Below, one piece after another: positions 56,141 through 64,000 of a DNA stretch of 64,000 bases. Both the position numbers and the translations under genes were made by a program. Below the pieces are notes generated by a model, which was not told the origin of the DNA, searched no databases, and saw nothing but the letters and a program-made list of their open reading frames with translations. The stretch is from Sphingomonas sp. CL5.1 (GTDB taxonomy: Bacteria; Pseudomonadota; Alphaproteobacteria; Sphingomonadales; Sphingomonadaceae): assembly GCF_013344685.1 (NCBI RefSeq), contig NZ_CP050137.1:3713001-3777000 (forward strand), written 5' to 3'. Each line of letters opens with the position of its first letter. Position 1 is the stretch's first letter.

Positions 56141-57203
56141 GATCGACCGGCTGCGGCTGATCCGCACGCCCGGCATCGGCCCGATCACCTGGCGGCAGCT
56201 CATCGCCCGCTTCGGCGACGCGGCGCGGGCGCTGGAGGCCTTGCCGGACCTCGCGCGGCGCGGCGGCGGCAAGGCCCCCACCCTGCCCGACCCGCGCACG
56301 ATCGAGCGTGAGATGAAACAGGTCGCCAGTCTGGGCGCGCGCTACCTGTTCCTCGGCGACGCGGATTATCCGCCACTGCTCGCCGAGCTGGAGAATGCGC
56401 CGCCCGCGATCGTCGTGCGCGGCGACGGCGCGCTGGCCCGCCGCCCGACGGTCGCCATCGTTGGCGCGCGCAACGCCTCCGCCGCCGCCTGCCGCTTCGC
56501 GCGGGAACTGGCGCACGATCTGGCGCGCGAGGGCGCGGCGGTCGTCTCAGGTCTCGCGCGCGGAATCGACACCGCCGCGCACATGGGCGCCGGCCCCGCC
56601 ACTATCGCGGTGATCGCCGGCGGGATCGACGTCGCCTATCCCCCGGAGAATGCCGCGCTTCAGGAGCGGATCGCGGAGGAGGCGCTGCTGATCGCCGAGA
56701 TGCCGCCCGGCACCGAGCCACGCGCGCGGCACTTTCCGCACCGCAATCGCATCATCGCCGGTATCGCCGCAGGGACCGTGATCGTGGAAGCCGCCCCGAA
56801 ATCCGGCTCGCTGATCACCGCGCGGCTCGCGAACGAGGCCGGGCGCGAGGTGATGGCGGTGCCGGGCAGCCCGCTCGATCCACGCGCACAGGGCTGCAAC
56901 CTGCTGATCCGCGAGGGTGCGATCCTGGTGCAGAACGCCGCCGACGTGCTGGAGCAAATCCGGCCGATCGATCCCCGCGCCGTCCGCGCACCCGGCGCCT
57001 CATTCGGCAGTGCGCCGCCAGCCGATGCGGACGATGCCGCCCGGCTCGCGCTCACCGGATTGCTCGGTCCGGTGCCGGTGATGGTGGACGAACTGGTCCG
57101 CCAGTCCGGCCTCGCCCCGGCGGTGGTGCAGATCGTGCTGCTGGAACTGGAACTGGCCGGGCGGCTGGAGCGTCATGCCGGAGCGCGGGTGAGCCTGATA
57201 TGA
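56133..57203 (+). CDS. dprA: DNA-processing protein DprA
   Basis: A 356-aa protein that loads RecA on incoming single-stranded DNA during transformation. The Rossmann core shows TVAIVGARNASAAACRFA, VVSGLARGIDTAAH, VIAGGIDVAYPPEN, and EMPPGTEPRARHFPHRNR. A short N-terminal helix-hairpin region (LIRTPGIGPITWRQLI) and a C-terminal winged-helix DprA domain (DELVRQSGLAPAVVQIVLLELELAG) complete it. The GTG start lies inside the last codons of plsY. Confidence 0.95.
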   Translation: MSEIDRLRLIRTPGIGPITWRQLIARFGDAARALEALPDLARRGGGKAPTLPDPRTIEREMKQVASLGARYLFLGDADYPPLLAELENAPPAIVVRGDGALARRPTVAIVGARNASAAACRFARELAHDLAREGAAVVSGLARGIDTAAHMGAGPATIAVIAGGIDVAYPPENAALQERIAEEALLIAEMPPGTEPRARHFPHRNRIIAGIAAGTVIVEAAPKSGSLITARLANEAGREVMAVPGSPLDPRAQGCNLLIREGAILVQNAADVLEQIRPIDPRAVRAPGASFGSAPPADADDAARLALTGLLGPVPVMVDELVRQSGLAPAVVQIVLLELELAGRLERHAGARVSLI

Positions 57204-57568
57204 CGGGGATCGGGATGACGGCGCCGAAATGGATATCGCGATGGTTCCGGGGCGCGGCGATCTACGGCCTGATCGTCCTGCTCCCGCAATATCTCTTGCC
57301 CCAGCCCGTGGGTGCGGAAGCAGTGGCCTATGGCTTCATTGGCACGGCCAGCGCGTTCCAGCTCATCTTCTGGATCATCGGCGGCGATCCGCCGCGCTAT
57401 CGCGCGCTGATGCCGGTCTGCGTGCTGGAGAAGCTGGTGTTCGGCGTGCCGGTCGCGATCCTCTACGCCGGGGGCCGCGCGCCGGCCTTCCTGCTGCCGT
57501 TCGGGCTGATAGATCTGGCGCTCGGCGTCGGATTCCTGCTTGCATGGCGCGCGACGCCGCGCTCTTGA
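57200..57568 (+). CDS. Hypothetical small membrane protein
   Basis: A 122-aa protein with about four hydrophobic helices (GLIVLLPQYLLPQP, YGFIGTASAFQLIFWIIGG, VLEKLVFGVPVAILYAGG, LLPFGLIDLALGVGFLLAW). No family is recognised. Its ATG overlaps the dprA stop (ATGA), and it ends 61 bp before topA, so it is part of the plsY-dprA unit. The start could also be the second ATG at 57215. Location: inner membrane. Confidence 0.72.
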   Translation: MTGIGMTAPKWISRWFRGAAIYGLIVLLPQYLLPQPVGAEAVAYGFIGTASAFQLIFWIIGGDPPRYRALMPVCVLEKLVFGVPVAILYAGGRAPAFLLPFGLIDLALGVGFLLAWRATPRS

Positions 57569-57629
57569 CGGCCACCGCGACACCTCTCCACCCTCGCGCG
57601 TACACGTAAGGGACAGCGTTCAGACCACA

Positions 57630-60149
57630 ATGCAGCTTGTCATCGTCGAATCGCCGGCCAAGGCGAAAACCATCGAGAAATATCTCGGCGCCGATTATCG
57701 CGTCCTCGCGAGCTACGGCCATGTCCGCGATCTGCCGCCGAAGGACGGATCGGTCGATCCCGACGACGGCTTCGCGATGGAATGGGAGAATTACGCCGAC
57801 AAGGCCAGGCAGCTAAAGGCGATCGCGGACGAGGCGAAGAAGGCCGATCGCCTGATCCTCGCCACCGACCCCGATCGCGAGGGTGAGGCGATCTCATGGC
57901 ACGTCCGCGAGGTGCTGCGCAGCCGCAAGGCGCTGCCGGACAAGGTGGAGCGCGTCACCTTCAACGCGATCACCAAGCCCGCCGTGACGGCGGCGATGGC
58001 CGCGCCGCGCGATCTCGATACCGATCTGATCGACGCCTATAAGGCGCGGCGCGCGCTCGATTATCTGGTCGGCTTCACGCTCTCTCCAGTGCTGTGGCGC
58101 AAGCTGCCGGGAGCGAAATCGGCGGGGCGCGTGCAATCGGTCGCGCTCAGGCTGATCGTCGATCGCGAGCGCGAGATCGAGGCGTTCAGGTCGCAGGAAT
58201 ATTGGTCCGTCACCGCGGCGATGGAGCAGGACGGCACGCAATTCGCCGCCCGCCTCGTCCAGTGGGAGGGCAAGAAGCTCGATCGCCTGTCGATCGGCGA
58301 CGAGGGTACCGCGAGCCGCGCCAAGGCCGATGTCGAGGCCGGGCGCTTCACCGTCCAGTCGGTCGAGACGAAGCCCGCGACGCGCAACCCGCCGCCGCCC
58401 TTCACCACCTCGACGCTCCAGCAGGAAGCGGCACGCAAGCTCGGCTTCTCCGCCAGCCACACCATGCGGATCGCGCAGGCGCTCTACGAGGACGGCGCGA
58501 TCACCTATATGCGGACGGACGGCGTGCAGATGGACGGCTCCGCCATCTCGGCGGCGCGCAAGGCGGTCGCCGACCGTTACGACGCCAGCTATGTGCCGGA
58601 CAAGCCGCGCCAGTATCAGACCAAGGCGAAGAACGCGCAGGAAGCGCACGAGGCGATCCGTCCGACCGATTTCTCGCGCGATCGCGCGGGCTCGGGCGAC
58701 CACGCCCGCCTCTACGAGCTGATCTGGAAGCGCGCGCTGGCGAGCCAGATGGCATCCGCGCGGATGGAGCGCACCACCGTCGAGCTGGCGGACGGCACCG
58801 GCCGCCACATCCTGCGCGCGACCGGACAAGTCGTCCTGTTCCCCGGCTATCTCGCGCTCTACGAGGAGGGCGTGGACGATGCCGAGGGCGACGACGCCCG
58901 CCGCCTACCCCGGATGCGCGAGGGCGATGCGCCGGCGAAGAAGGCGGTCGAGGCCGAACAGCATTTCACCCAGCCGCCGCCGCGCTTCTCCGAAGCGTCG
59001 CTGGTCAAGCGCATGGAGGAACTGGGCATCGGCCGCCCCTCCACCTACGCATCGATCATCCAGACGCTTAAGGACCGCTCCTACGTCCACATCGAGAAGA
59101 ATCGCTTCTTCGCGGAGGAGAGCGGGCGCCTGGTGACGGCCTTCCTCGAACGCTTTTTCGAGCGTTACGTGGGCTATGATTACACTGCCGAGCTGGAGGA
59201 GGAGCTGGACGACGTATCCGGCGGCCGCGCGCAATGGCAGGCGGTGCTGGAGGCGTTCTGGCGCGATTTCAAGCCGCGCACGACCGAGGTGATGGAGCAG
59301 AAGCCCTCCGACATCACCGCCGCGCTCGACCAGTTCCTCGCACCCTTCCTGTTCCCGGAGCGGGCGGACGGCGGTGATCCGCGCGCATGCCCCAATTGCG
59401 GCGACGGCAAGCTTGCCCTTCGAGGTGGCCGGTTCGGCGCGTTCATCGCCTGCTCCAATTATCCGGAATGCAAATACACCCGCCGCTTCGCCCAGCCGGG
59501 CGGCGAGAACGGCGAAAGCACCGGCCCGGAATCGCTCGGCCGCGATCCGGAGACCGGGCTGGAGGTGGAGCGCAAGTCCGGGCGCTTCGGCCCCTATATA
59601 CAGCTCGGCGAGGGCAAGGAGGCGAAGCGCGCCTCGATCCCCAAGGATATCGGCGAGCTCGATCTCGAATGGGCGCTCAAGCTGCTCAGCCTGCCGCGCA
59701 CGATCGGCGATCACCCGGGAACGGGCAAGCCGATCACCGCTTCGATCGGACGTTACGGGCCATATCTGGCACATGATGGCAAATATGCCCGGCTCCAGTC
59801 CACCGCCGAGGTGTTCGAGACGGGGATGAACGCCGCCGTGGTGAAACTGGCGGAGGCGGCGGCCGGCGGCGGTCGTCCGCAGCGCGGCGCGAGCAGGGAG
59901 CCGCTCAAGGTGCTCGGCCCGCATCCGCGTACCGAGGTTGAGATCAGGCTGATGGAGGGGCGTTACGGCCCTTACGTCACCGACGGCACCACCAACGCCA
60001 CGATGCCCAAGACGATCGCCCCGGACCAGCTCACGCTGGAAGAAGCCGCGCAACTGATCGACGCCCGCGCGACAGCTCCGGCAAAGGGAAAGAAGAAAGC
60101 CGCGCCGAAGAAAAAGGCGGCCGCGAAGAAACCGGCGGCGAAGAAGTAG
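57630..60149 (+). CDS. topA: DNA topoisomerase I
   Basis: An 839-aa type IA topoisomerase that relaxes negative supercoils. It begins MQLVIVESPAKAKTIEKYLG (Toprim), with the metal-binding DPDREGEAISWH, and the active-site Tyr293 in ITYMRTDGVQ. The C-terminal half has one clear four-cysteine zinc motif (CPNCGDGK... CSNYPEC) and repeated RYGPY(V/I)-type modules (RFGPYIQLGEG, RYGPYLAHDG, RYGPYVTDG). It ends in a Lys/Ala-rich tail (KKKAAPKKKAAAKK) that probably binds DNA. ATG 57630 begins the family N-terminus; the extension to 57540 is rejected. Confidence 0.97.
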   Translation: MQLVIVESPAKAKTIEKYLGADYRVLASYGHVRDLPPKDGSVDPDDGFAMEWENYADKARQLKAIADEAKKADRLILATDPDREGEAISWHVREVLRSRKALPDKVERVTFNAITKPAVTAAMAAPRDLDTDLIDAYKARRALDYLVGFTLSPVLWRKLPGAKSAGRVQSVALRLIVDREREIEAFRSQEYWSVTAAMEQDGTQFAARLVQWEGKKLDRLSIGDEGTASRAKADVEAGRFTVQSVETKPATRNPPPPFTTSTLQQEAARKLGFSASHTMRIAQALYEDGAITYMRTDGVQMDGSAISAARKAVADRYDASYVPDKPRQYQTKAKNAQEAHEAIRPTDFSRDRAGSGDHARLYELIWKRALASQMASARMERTTVELADGTGRHILRATGQVVLFPGYLALYEEGVDDAEGDDARRLPRMREGDAPAKKAVEAEQHFTQPPPRFSEASLVKRMEELGIGRPSTYASIIQTLKDRSYVHIEKNRFFAEESGRLVTAFLERFFERYVGYDYTAELEEELDDVSGGRAQWQAVLEAFWRDFKPRTTEVMEQKPSDITAALDQFLAPFLFPERADGGDPRACPNCGDGKLALRGGRFGAFIACSNYPECKYTRRFAQPGGENGESTGPESLGRDPETGLEVERKSGRFGPYIQLGEGKEAKRASIPKDIGELDLEWALKLLSLPRTIGDHPGTGKPITASIGRYGPYLAHDGKYARLQSTAEVFETGMNAAVVKLAEAAAGGGRPQRGASREPLKVLGPHPRTEVEIRLMEGRYGPYVTDGTTNATMPKTIAPDQLTLEEAAQLIDARATAPAKGKKKAAPKKKAAAKKPAAKK

Positions 60150-60179
60150 CGCGCCTTCTCCAGCGGTAAATTGCCCCGC

Positions 60180-60476
60180 CTAAGCCGCCCGTGCCCGGTG
60201 CGCGCCCATCCAATCGCGCGCGGCGCGCTGGGCGGTGGCGATTTCGCGGGCGGTCATATCGCCGGCGATTTCGGCGCGAGCAGCCTGCGCCGCCTCGTCG
60301 CCGGCGATCGCGGCGAGGTTGAACCATTTGTGCGCCTCGATCAGGTCGAAGACCACGCCGGACGTGCCGGTCGAATAAGCCACGCCAAGATCGTAACACG
60401 CCATCGAATCCCCCCGCGCGGCATCGCGCAGGCGGCTTTCGATCAGAAAATTCGCGCTCTTGAGACTGTTCCCCAT
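60180..60476 (-). CDS. Sel1-like repeat protein
   Basis: A 98-aa soluble protein with two Sel1-like repeats: ARGDSMACYDLGVAYSTGTSG and DLIEAHKWFNLAAIAGDEAA, the second with the consensus A..W...AA..G. Sel1 repeats mediate protein contacts; the partner is unknown. ATG 60476 has GGGGGCAAAGGG just upstream. It is a single gene, convergent with topA by 30 bp; no signal peptide is visible, so it is presumably cytosolic. Confidence 0.75.
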   Translation of the reverse strand: MGNSLKSANFLIESRLRDAARGDSMACYDLGVAYSTGTSGVVFDLIEAHKWFNLAAIAGDEAAQAARAEIAGDMTAREIATAQRAARDWMGAHRARAA

Positions 60477-60560
60477 CCCTTTGCCCCCGGTTTCATGATG
60501 AACCGATCGCAAGGTCTGCGGCAGATGGTCTTCAAAAATGGTTAACGGCGTTAAGCCTGC

Positions 60561-61406
60561 CTATTGGCCATCATCGACCGCGATATTGTCGATGAGCCGC
60601 GTCGCGCCCATCCGCGCCGCCGCCAGCAGCCGGCGGGGGCGCCCCGCCTCAGGCTCGGTGCCGAGTGTCTCCGCATCGACCAGCGCGACATAGTCCACCG
60701 CGAAGCCGGCCGTCTCCAGACTCGACTCCGCCTCGGCCAGCGCGGCCGCCGGATCGTCGCCGCGCCCGATCGCGCGCGCCGCGATCCCCAGCACACGGGG
60801 CAGTGCCACCGCTTTCTGGCGCTCGGTCTCATCGAGATAGATGTTGCGCGAGGAAAGCGCGAGGCCGTCGTCGTCGCGCTGCGTCGGCACGCCGACGATC
60901 TCGATATCGAAATCCATGTCCGCCACCATGCGGCGGATCACCTGGAGCTGCTGGTAGTCCTTCTCGCCGAAATAGGCGGCATCCGGCGTCACCTGATTGA
61001 AAAGCTTGGAAACCACCGTCGCCACGCCATCGAAGTGTCCGGGCCGGGCCGCGCCGTCCAGCCCTTCGGTCACGCCGGACACATGCACCCCGGTCGCAAA
61101 GCCATCCGGGTACATCGTCTCGACCGCCGGCAGCCATGCGAGGTCGCAGCCGGCCTCCTCCAGCATCCTGAGGTCCGCCATCTCGCGGCGGGGATAGCGG
61201 GAAAGGTCCTCGTTCGGCCCGAACTGCTTCGGATTGACGAAGATCGACGCGACCACTTTCGTGCCCGGCCGCCTGGCCGCCTCGACCAGCGCGATATGCC
61301 CGGCATGCAGCGCACCCATCGTCGGCACCAGCGCGACGCGCATGCCCTCAGCACGAAACTCCCTCACCGCATCACGCAATGCGGCAAGGTCACGAACGAT
61401 CAACAC
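60561..61406 (-). CDS. panC: Pantothenate synthetase
   Basis: A 281-aa ligase joining pantoate and beta-alanine with ATP, in CoA synthesis. Signature motifs: LVPTMGALHAGHIALVEAAR with the HxGH nucleotide loop, VASIFVNPKQFGPNEDLSRYPR, GEKDYQQLQVIRRMV, and the KMSKS-like LSSRNIYL (SSRN). Length and motif spacing are normal. It is divergent from mipZ across 42 bp. Confidence 0.96.
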   Translation of the reverse strand: MLIVRDLAALRDAVREFRAEGMRVALVPTMGALHAGHIALVEAARRPGTKVVASIFVNPKQFGPNEDLSRYPRREMADLRMLEEAGCDLAWLPAVETMYPDGFATGVHVSGVTEGLDGAARPGHFDGVATVVSKLFNQVTPDAAYFGEKDYQQLQVIRRMVADMDFDIEIVGVPTQRDDDGLALSSRNIYLDETERQKAVALPRVLGIAARAIGRGDDPAAALAEAESSLETAGFAVDYVALVDAETLGTEPEAGRPRRLLAAARMGATRLIDNIAVDDGQ

Positions 61407-61448
61407 GCGATCTTACCCCCTCGTCCTTGACGGACCGGGCTTCTATGG

Positions 61449-62279
61449 ATGCCTATCCAGGGGATCAACAAGGGATTCGACGAATTGCCCAGCGGTAACG
61501 GACAGACCCACGTCATCGTCTTCGCGAACGAGAAGGGCGGGACGGGAAAATCGACCACGGCGGTGCATGTCGCGATCGCGCTGGCGGCGCAGGGGGCGCG
61601 AGTCGCGTGTCTCGATCTCGATCATCGCCAGCGCACGATGGGGCGGTATCTCGACAATCGCGCCGAAACGGTGCGGCGGACGGGCGCTGAGCTGGCGGTG
61701 CCGCGCCACGCCACCGGAGACGGCGAGGAGGGCGGCAATTTCGAATCGCTGTTCGCGGACCTCGCGGACGGCAGCGACTATCTGGTGGTCGACACGCCGG
61801 GCCGCGACGACCCGCTGGCGCGACTCGCCGCCGCGCGCGCCGACACGCTGGTCACGCCGATGAACGACAGCTTCGTCGATTTCGACCTGATCGGGCAGGT
61901 CCACCCCGAAACCTTCAAGGTGACTCGCCCCAGCTTCTATTCCGAGCTGATCTGGGACGCGCGCAAGGCCCGAGCGAAGGCGGACGGCACGACGATCGAC
62001 TGGGTGGTGCTCAGGAACCGCCTCCAGCATATCGAGGCGCGCAACATGCGCCGCGTGTCGGACGCGCTGGACCAGCTTTCCAAGCGCGTCGGCTTCCGTA
62101 TCATTCCGGGGCTGGGCGAGCGCGTGATCTACCGCGAATTGTTCCCCGCCGGCCTCACCATGCTGGACGCGAAGGAATTTGGCGCGATGGGCCTCAGCCA
62201 TGTCGCGGCACGACAGGAATTGCGCGAGATGATGGCAGGGCTGGCGCTTCCAGAACCGGCGCTGCCGCTGTTCGCCTGA
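61449..62279 (+). CDS. mipZ: Division plane positioning ATPase MipZ
   Basis: A 276-aa ParA/Mrp-family ATPase found almost only in alphaproteobacteria. It forms gradients from the cell poles and blocks FtsZ assembly away from midcell. The deviant Walker A is NEKGGTGKSTTAVHVA, followed by CLDLDHRQRTMGRYLDNR, the A' region DTPGRDDPLAR, and the MipZ-typical VVLRNRLQHIEARNMRRV. Length is as usual. It shares one base with the stop-start junction of the next gene (TGATGG), a membrane J-domain protein. Confidence 0.95.
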   Translation: MPIQGINKGFDELPSGNGQTHVIVFANEKGGTGKSTTAVHVAIALAAQGARVACLDLDHRQRTMGRYLDNRAETVRRTGAELAVPRHATGDGEEGGNFESLFADLADGSDYLVVDTPGRDDPLARLAAARADTLVTPMNDSFVDFDLIGQVHPETFKVTRPSFYSELIWDARKARAKADGTTIDWVVLRNRLQHIEARNMRRVSDALDQLSKRVGFRIIPGLGERVIYRELFPAGLTMLDAKEFGAMGLSHVAARQELREMMAGLALPEPALPLFA

Positions 62280-62548
62280 TGGCGAAGCTCGTCCTCGCAC
62301 TGCTCGTCGCCTATGCCGGCTGGCGGCTGTGGAAGGATGCGCTGGGCACGGAGCCGAAGCGCCCTGAAACGGCGGAGCGGAAAGCGGCGCGCGATCTGCT
62401 CGGCGTCGGGCCGCGCGCGAATGCGGAGGCGATCCGCGCGGCGCACCGCCGGCTGATGGCGGAGGCGCATCCCGACCATGGCGGCTCGGACAACCGCGCG
62501 CGGGCGCTGAATGCCGCGCGCGATCTGCTGCTGGGCCGCGCGGCGTAA
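62279..62548 (+). CDS. Membrane-anchored J-domain (DnaJ-like) protein
   Basis: An 89-aa protein: one N-terminal transmembrane helix (MAKLVLALLVAYAGWRLW) and a truncated J domain whose HPD motif is in AEAHPDHGGSD. This layout resembles DjlA-like or Tim14/Pam18-type J proteins, which stimulate DnaK at a membrane. The ATG overlaps the mipZ stop (ATGA-like, 1-bp shared). The phosphomannomutase gene follows 11 bp later. Confidence 0.83.
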   Translation: MAKLVLALLVAYAGWRLWKDALGTEPKRPETAERKAARDLLGVGPRANAEAIRAAHRRLMAEAHPDHGGSDNRARALNAARDLLLGRAA

Positions 62549-62559
62549 CGGGAGGATCG

Positions 62560-63945
62560 ATGACGCATCGTTTCGCCCCCTCGATCCTGCGCGATTACGA
62601 TATCCGCGGCGTGGTCGGGCGGACGCTGCACACGGCGGACGCCGCCGCGCTGGGGCGGAGCTTCGGCACGCTGGTCCGGCGAGCGGGCGGCTCGGCGGTC
62701 GCGGTCGGCTATGACGGGCGACTGACCTCCCCCGCGTTGGAGGCGGCCCTCGTTGAGGGGCTGACCGCCAGCGGCGTGGACGTGGTGCGGATCGGCCTCG
62801 GCCCCTCGCCGATGCTCTATCACGCCGCAGCGACCCTAGCCGTGGATGGCGGGATACAGGTAACAGGCAGTCACAATCCCGGCGATCACAACGGCTTCAA
62901 GATGCTCCACCAATGCCGCCCGGTGTTCGGCGCGGCGATCCGCGATCTCGCGCGGATGGCGGAGGCCGGGGATTGGGAAGCGGGCGCCGGTCGCGTCTCC
63001 ACCGCCGACGTGCTCGATTCCTATGTCCGCCGTGTCGCCGAAGGCTGCGCGGGCAGCTTGCGAATCGGCTGGGACGCGGGGAACGGGGCCGCCGGCCCGG
63101 CGATCGAGCAGCTCGTCAAGCTGCTGCCGGGTGAGCATCATCTGCTGTTCACCGAAGTCGACGGCAATTTCCCGCATCATCATCCCGATCCCACCGACGA
63201 CGCCAATCTCGCCGACCTGCGCGCACTGGTCGCCGCGAAGAAGCTCCATTTCGGCGTGGCCTTCGACGGTGACGGGGACCGGATCGGCGCGATCGACGGC
63301 GAAGGCCGCGTGCTGCGCGGCGATCAGATCCTGTCCATTCTGGTCGAGCCTGTGCTGCGCGCTTCGCCCGGCGCGGCGATCGTCGCCGACGTCAAGTCGA
63401 GCAGCGCGCTGTTCGATCGCATCGCCGCGCTCGGCGGGCGACCGGTGATGTGGAAATCCGGCCATAGCAACATCAAGGCGATGATGCGCGAACTGGACGC
63501 GCCGATCGCCGGCGAGATGAGCGGCCATATCTTCTTCGGCGGCGACTGGCTTGGGTTCGACGACGCGCTCCACGCGGCGGTGCGGCTGATCGGCGCGGTC
63601 CATGCCTCGGGCCGGACGCTGGCGGCGCTGCGCGACGCGATGCCGCCGCTGGTCAGCACGCCGGAGCTGCGTTTCGCGGTCGATCCGGCGCGCAAGGAGA
63701 AGGTGGTGGCAGAAGTCGTAGCGCGGCTGCGCGCGGCGGGCGCGGCGGTGGACACCACGGACGGCGCGCGCGTCTCCACGCCGGACGGCTGGTGGCTGCT
63801 GCGCGCCTCCAATACCGAGGACATGCTGACCGCGCGCGCCGAGGCGGGCAACGACAACGCGCTCGCGCGCACGGTGGCGACGATCGACGCGCAACTCGCG
63901 CTCAGCGGCGTCGCTCGACATGACGCGCCGAAGGCCCCACATTAG
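62560..63945 (+). CDS. Phosphomannomutase/phosphoglucomutase
   Basis: A 461-aa alpha-D-phosphohexomutase of the ManB/AlgC group. The phosphoserine is Ser104 in VTGSHNPGDHNGFKM, the metal loop is AFDGDGDRIGAID, the sugar-binding loop GEMSGHIFF, and the phosphate-contact loop RASNTEDML. It makes mannose-1-phosphate or glucose-1-phosphate for exopolysaccharide and LPS. It follows mipZ and the J-domain gene in one direction and precedes the exonuclease by 4 bp. Confidence 0.94.
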   Translation: MTHRFAPSILRDYDIRGVVGRTLHTADAAALGRSFGTLVRRAGGSAVAVGYDGRLTSPALEAALVEGLTASGVDVVRIGLGPSPMLYHAAATLAVDGGIQVTGSHNPGDHNGFKMLHQCRPVFGAAIRDLARMAEAGDWEAGAGRVSTADVLDSYVRRVAEGCAGSLRIGWDAGNGAAGPAIEQLVKLLPGEHHLLFTEVDGNFPHHHPDPTDDANLADLRALVAAKKLHFGVAFDGDGDRIGAIDGEGRVLRGDQILSILVEPVLRASPGAAIVADVKSSSALFDRIAALGGRPVMWKSGHSNIKAMMRELDAPIAGEMSGHIFFGGDWLGFDDALHAAVRLIGAVHASGRTLAALRDAMPPLVSTPELRFAVDPARKEKVVAEVVARLRAAGAAVDTTDGARVSTPDGWWLLRASNTEDMLTARAEAGNDNALARTVATIDAQLALSGVARHDAPKAPH

Positions 63946-63949
63946 GGCG

Positions 63950-64000
63950 ATGCGTCCCACGCCAAGCATCATCCGCGTCATCGATCTCGAAACCACCGGC
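63950..64000 (+). CDS. DnaQ-like 3'-5' exonuclease (5' part, cut by window edge)
   Basis: Only 17 codons are present, reading MRPTPSIIRVIDLETTG. VIDLETTG is the Exo I motif (D-x-E) of DEDD exonucleases such as the DnaQ epsilon subunit or RNase T. AGGG lies 4 nt before the ATG, and the stop of the phosphomannomutase gene is just upstream. The subfamily cannot be told from this fragment. Confidence 0.75.
   Translation, partial: MRPTPSIIRVIDLETTG

Overview
The window looks like a chromosomal segment of a high-GC alphaproteobacterium, most likely Sphingomonas or a close relative (Sphingomonadaceae). Evidence: a C4-type 5-aminolevulinate synthase (hemA), the division-plane ATPase MipZ, a lon-hupB pair, an EI-Ntr type PtsP, the ybgF/cpoB-tilS-ftsH order, a short-chain-acyl regulator next to a propionyl-CoA carboxylase, and GANTC (CcrM-type) sites concentrated in two intergenic regions. 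It is gene-dense: 58 coding regions are listed (the first and last are cut by the window edges). No gene-free stretch exceeds 300 bp. I saw no tRNA, rRNA, CRISPR array, insertion sequence or prophage.

Layout. 1-7.4 kb: hupB (5' part), lon, an M1 peptidase, a GNAT/cation-antiporter pair and a nitronate monooxygenase-like flavoprotein. 7.5-12.1 kb: a secreted L,D-transpeptidase-like protein, then a GT2 glycosyltransferase coupled by a 4-bp overlap to an unusual 820-aa fusion of a DegT/DnrJ-type PLP aminotransferase with a two-dinucleotide-site flavin oxidoreductase, and a small chorismate mutase. This cassette is the best candidate for unexplored biochemistry. 12.2-20.6 kb: rpsD, a class III sirtuin, the lepB-rnc-era operon, pgi, gor and lpdA. 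20.8-22.8 kb: two lipoproteins (one a glycerophosphodiesterase) and a MobA/MocA-like nucleotidyltransferase.

22.8-34.1 kb: a propionate/methylmalonyl block on the minus strand, in transcription order pccB, an AT-richer unknown gene, mce, a REP-like inverted repeat, an enoyl-CoA hydratase, mcm, metY, bioB and pccA. The regulator gene (ScfR/RamB type) is divergent from pccB. The shared 108-bp promoter region carries a repeat array that looks like the operator. Together the genes convert propionyl-CoA to succinyl-CoA and include the biotin synthase whose product the carboxylase needs.

34.2-46.5 kb: a degenerate LytM protein, an NAD-dependent reductase, acetyl-CoA synthetase, a 77-aa unknown preceded by six GANTC sites in 85 bp, ptsP, a RodZ-like protein, cpoB/ybgF, a TRIC-type channel, tilS and ftsH. 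46.5-55.4 kb: an AT-richer secreted unknown, a cytochrome P450 with a palindrome at its promoter, an ABC exporter pair, queG, hemA, a large membrane protein and murI. 55.5-64 kb: plsY (probable non-AUG start), dprA, a small membrane protein and topA, then a Sel1-like protein and panC (minus strand), mipZ, a membrane J-domain protein, phosphomannomutase and the first codons of a DnaQ-like exonuclease.

Functional assignments rest on motifs I can read in the translations and on family knowledge; no database search was run. Start codons were chosen by Shine-Dalgarno position and family N-termini, and doubtful ones are flagged.
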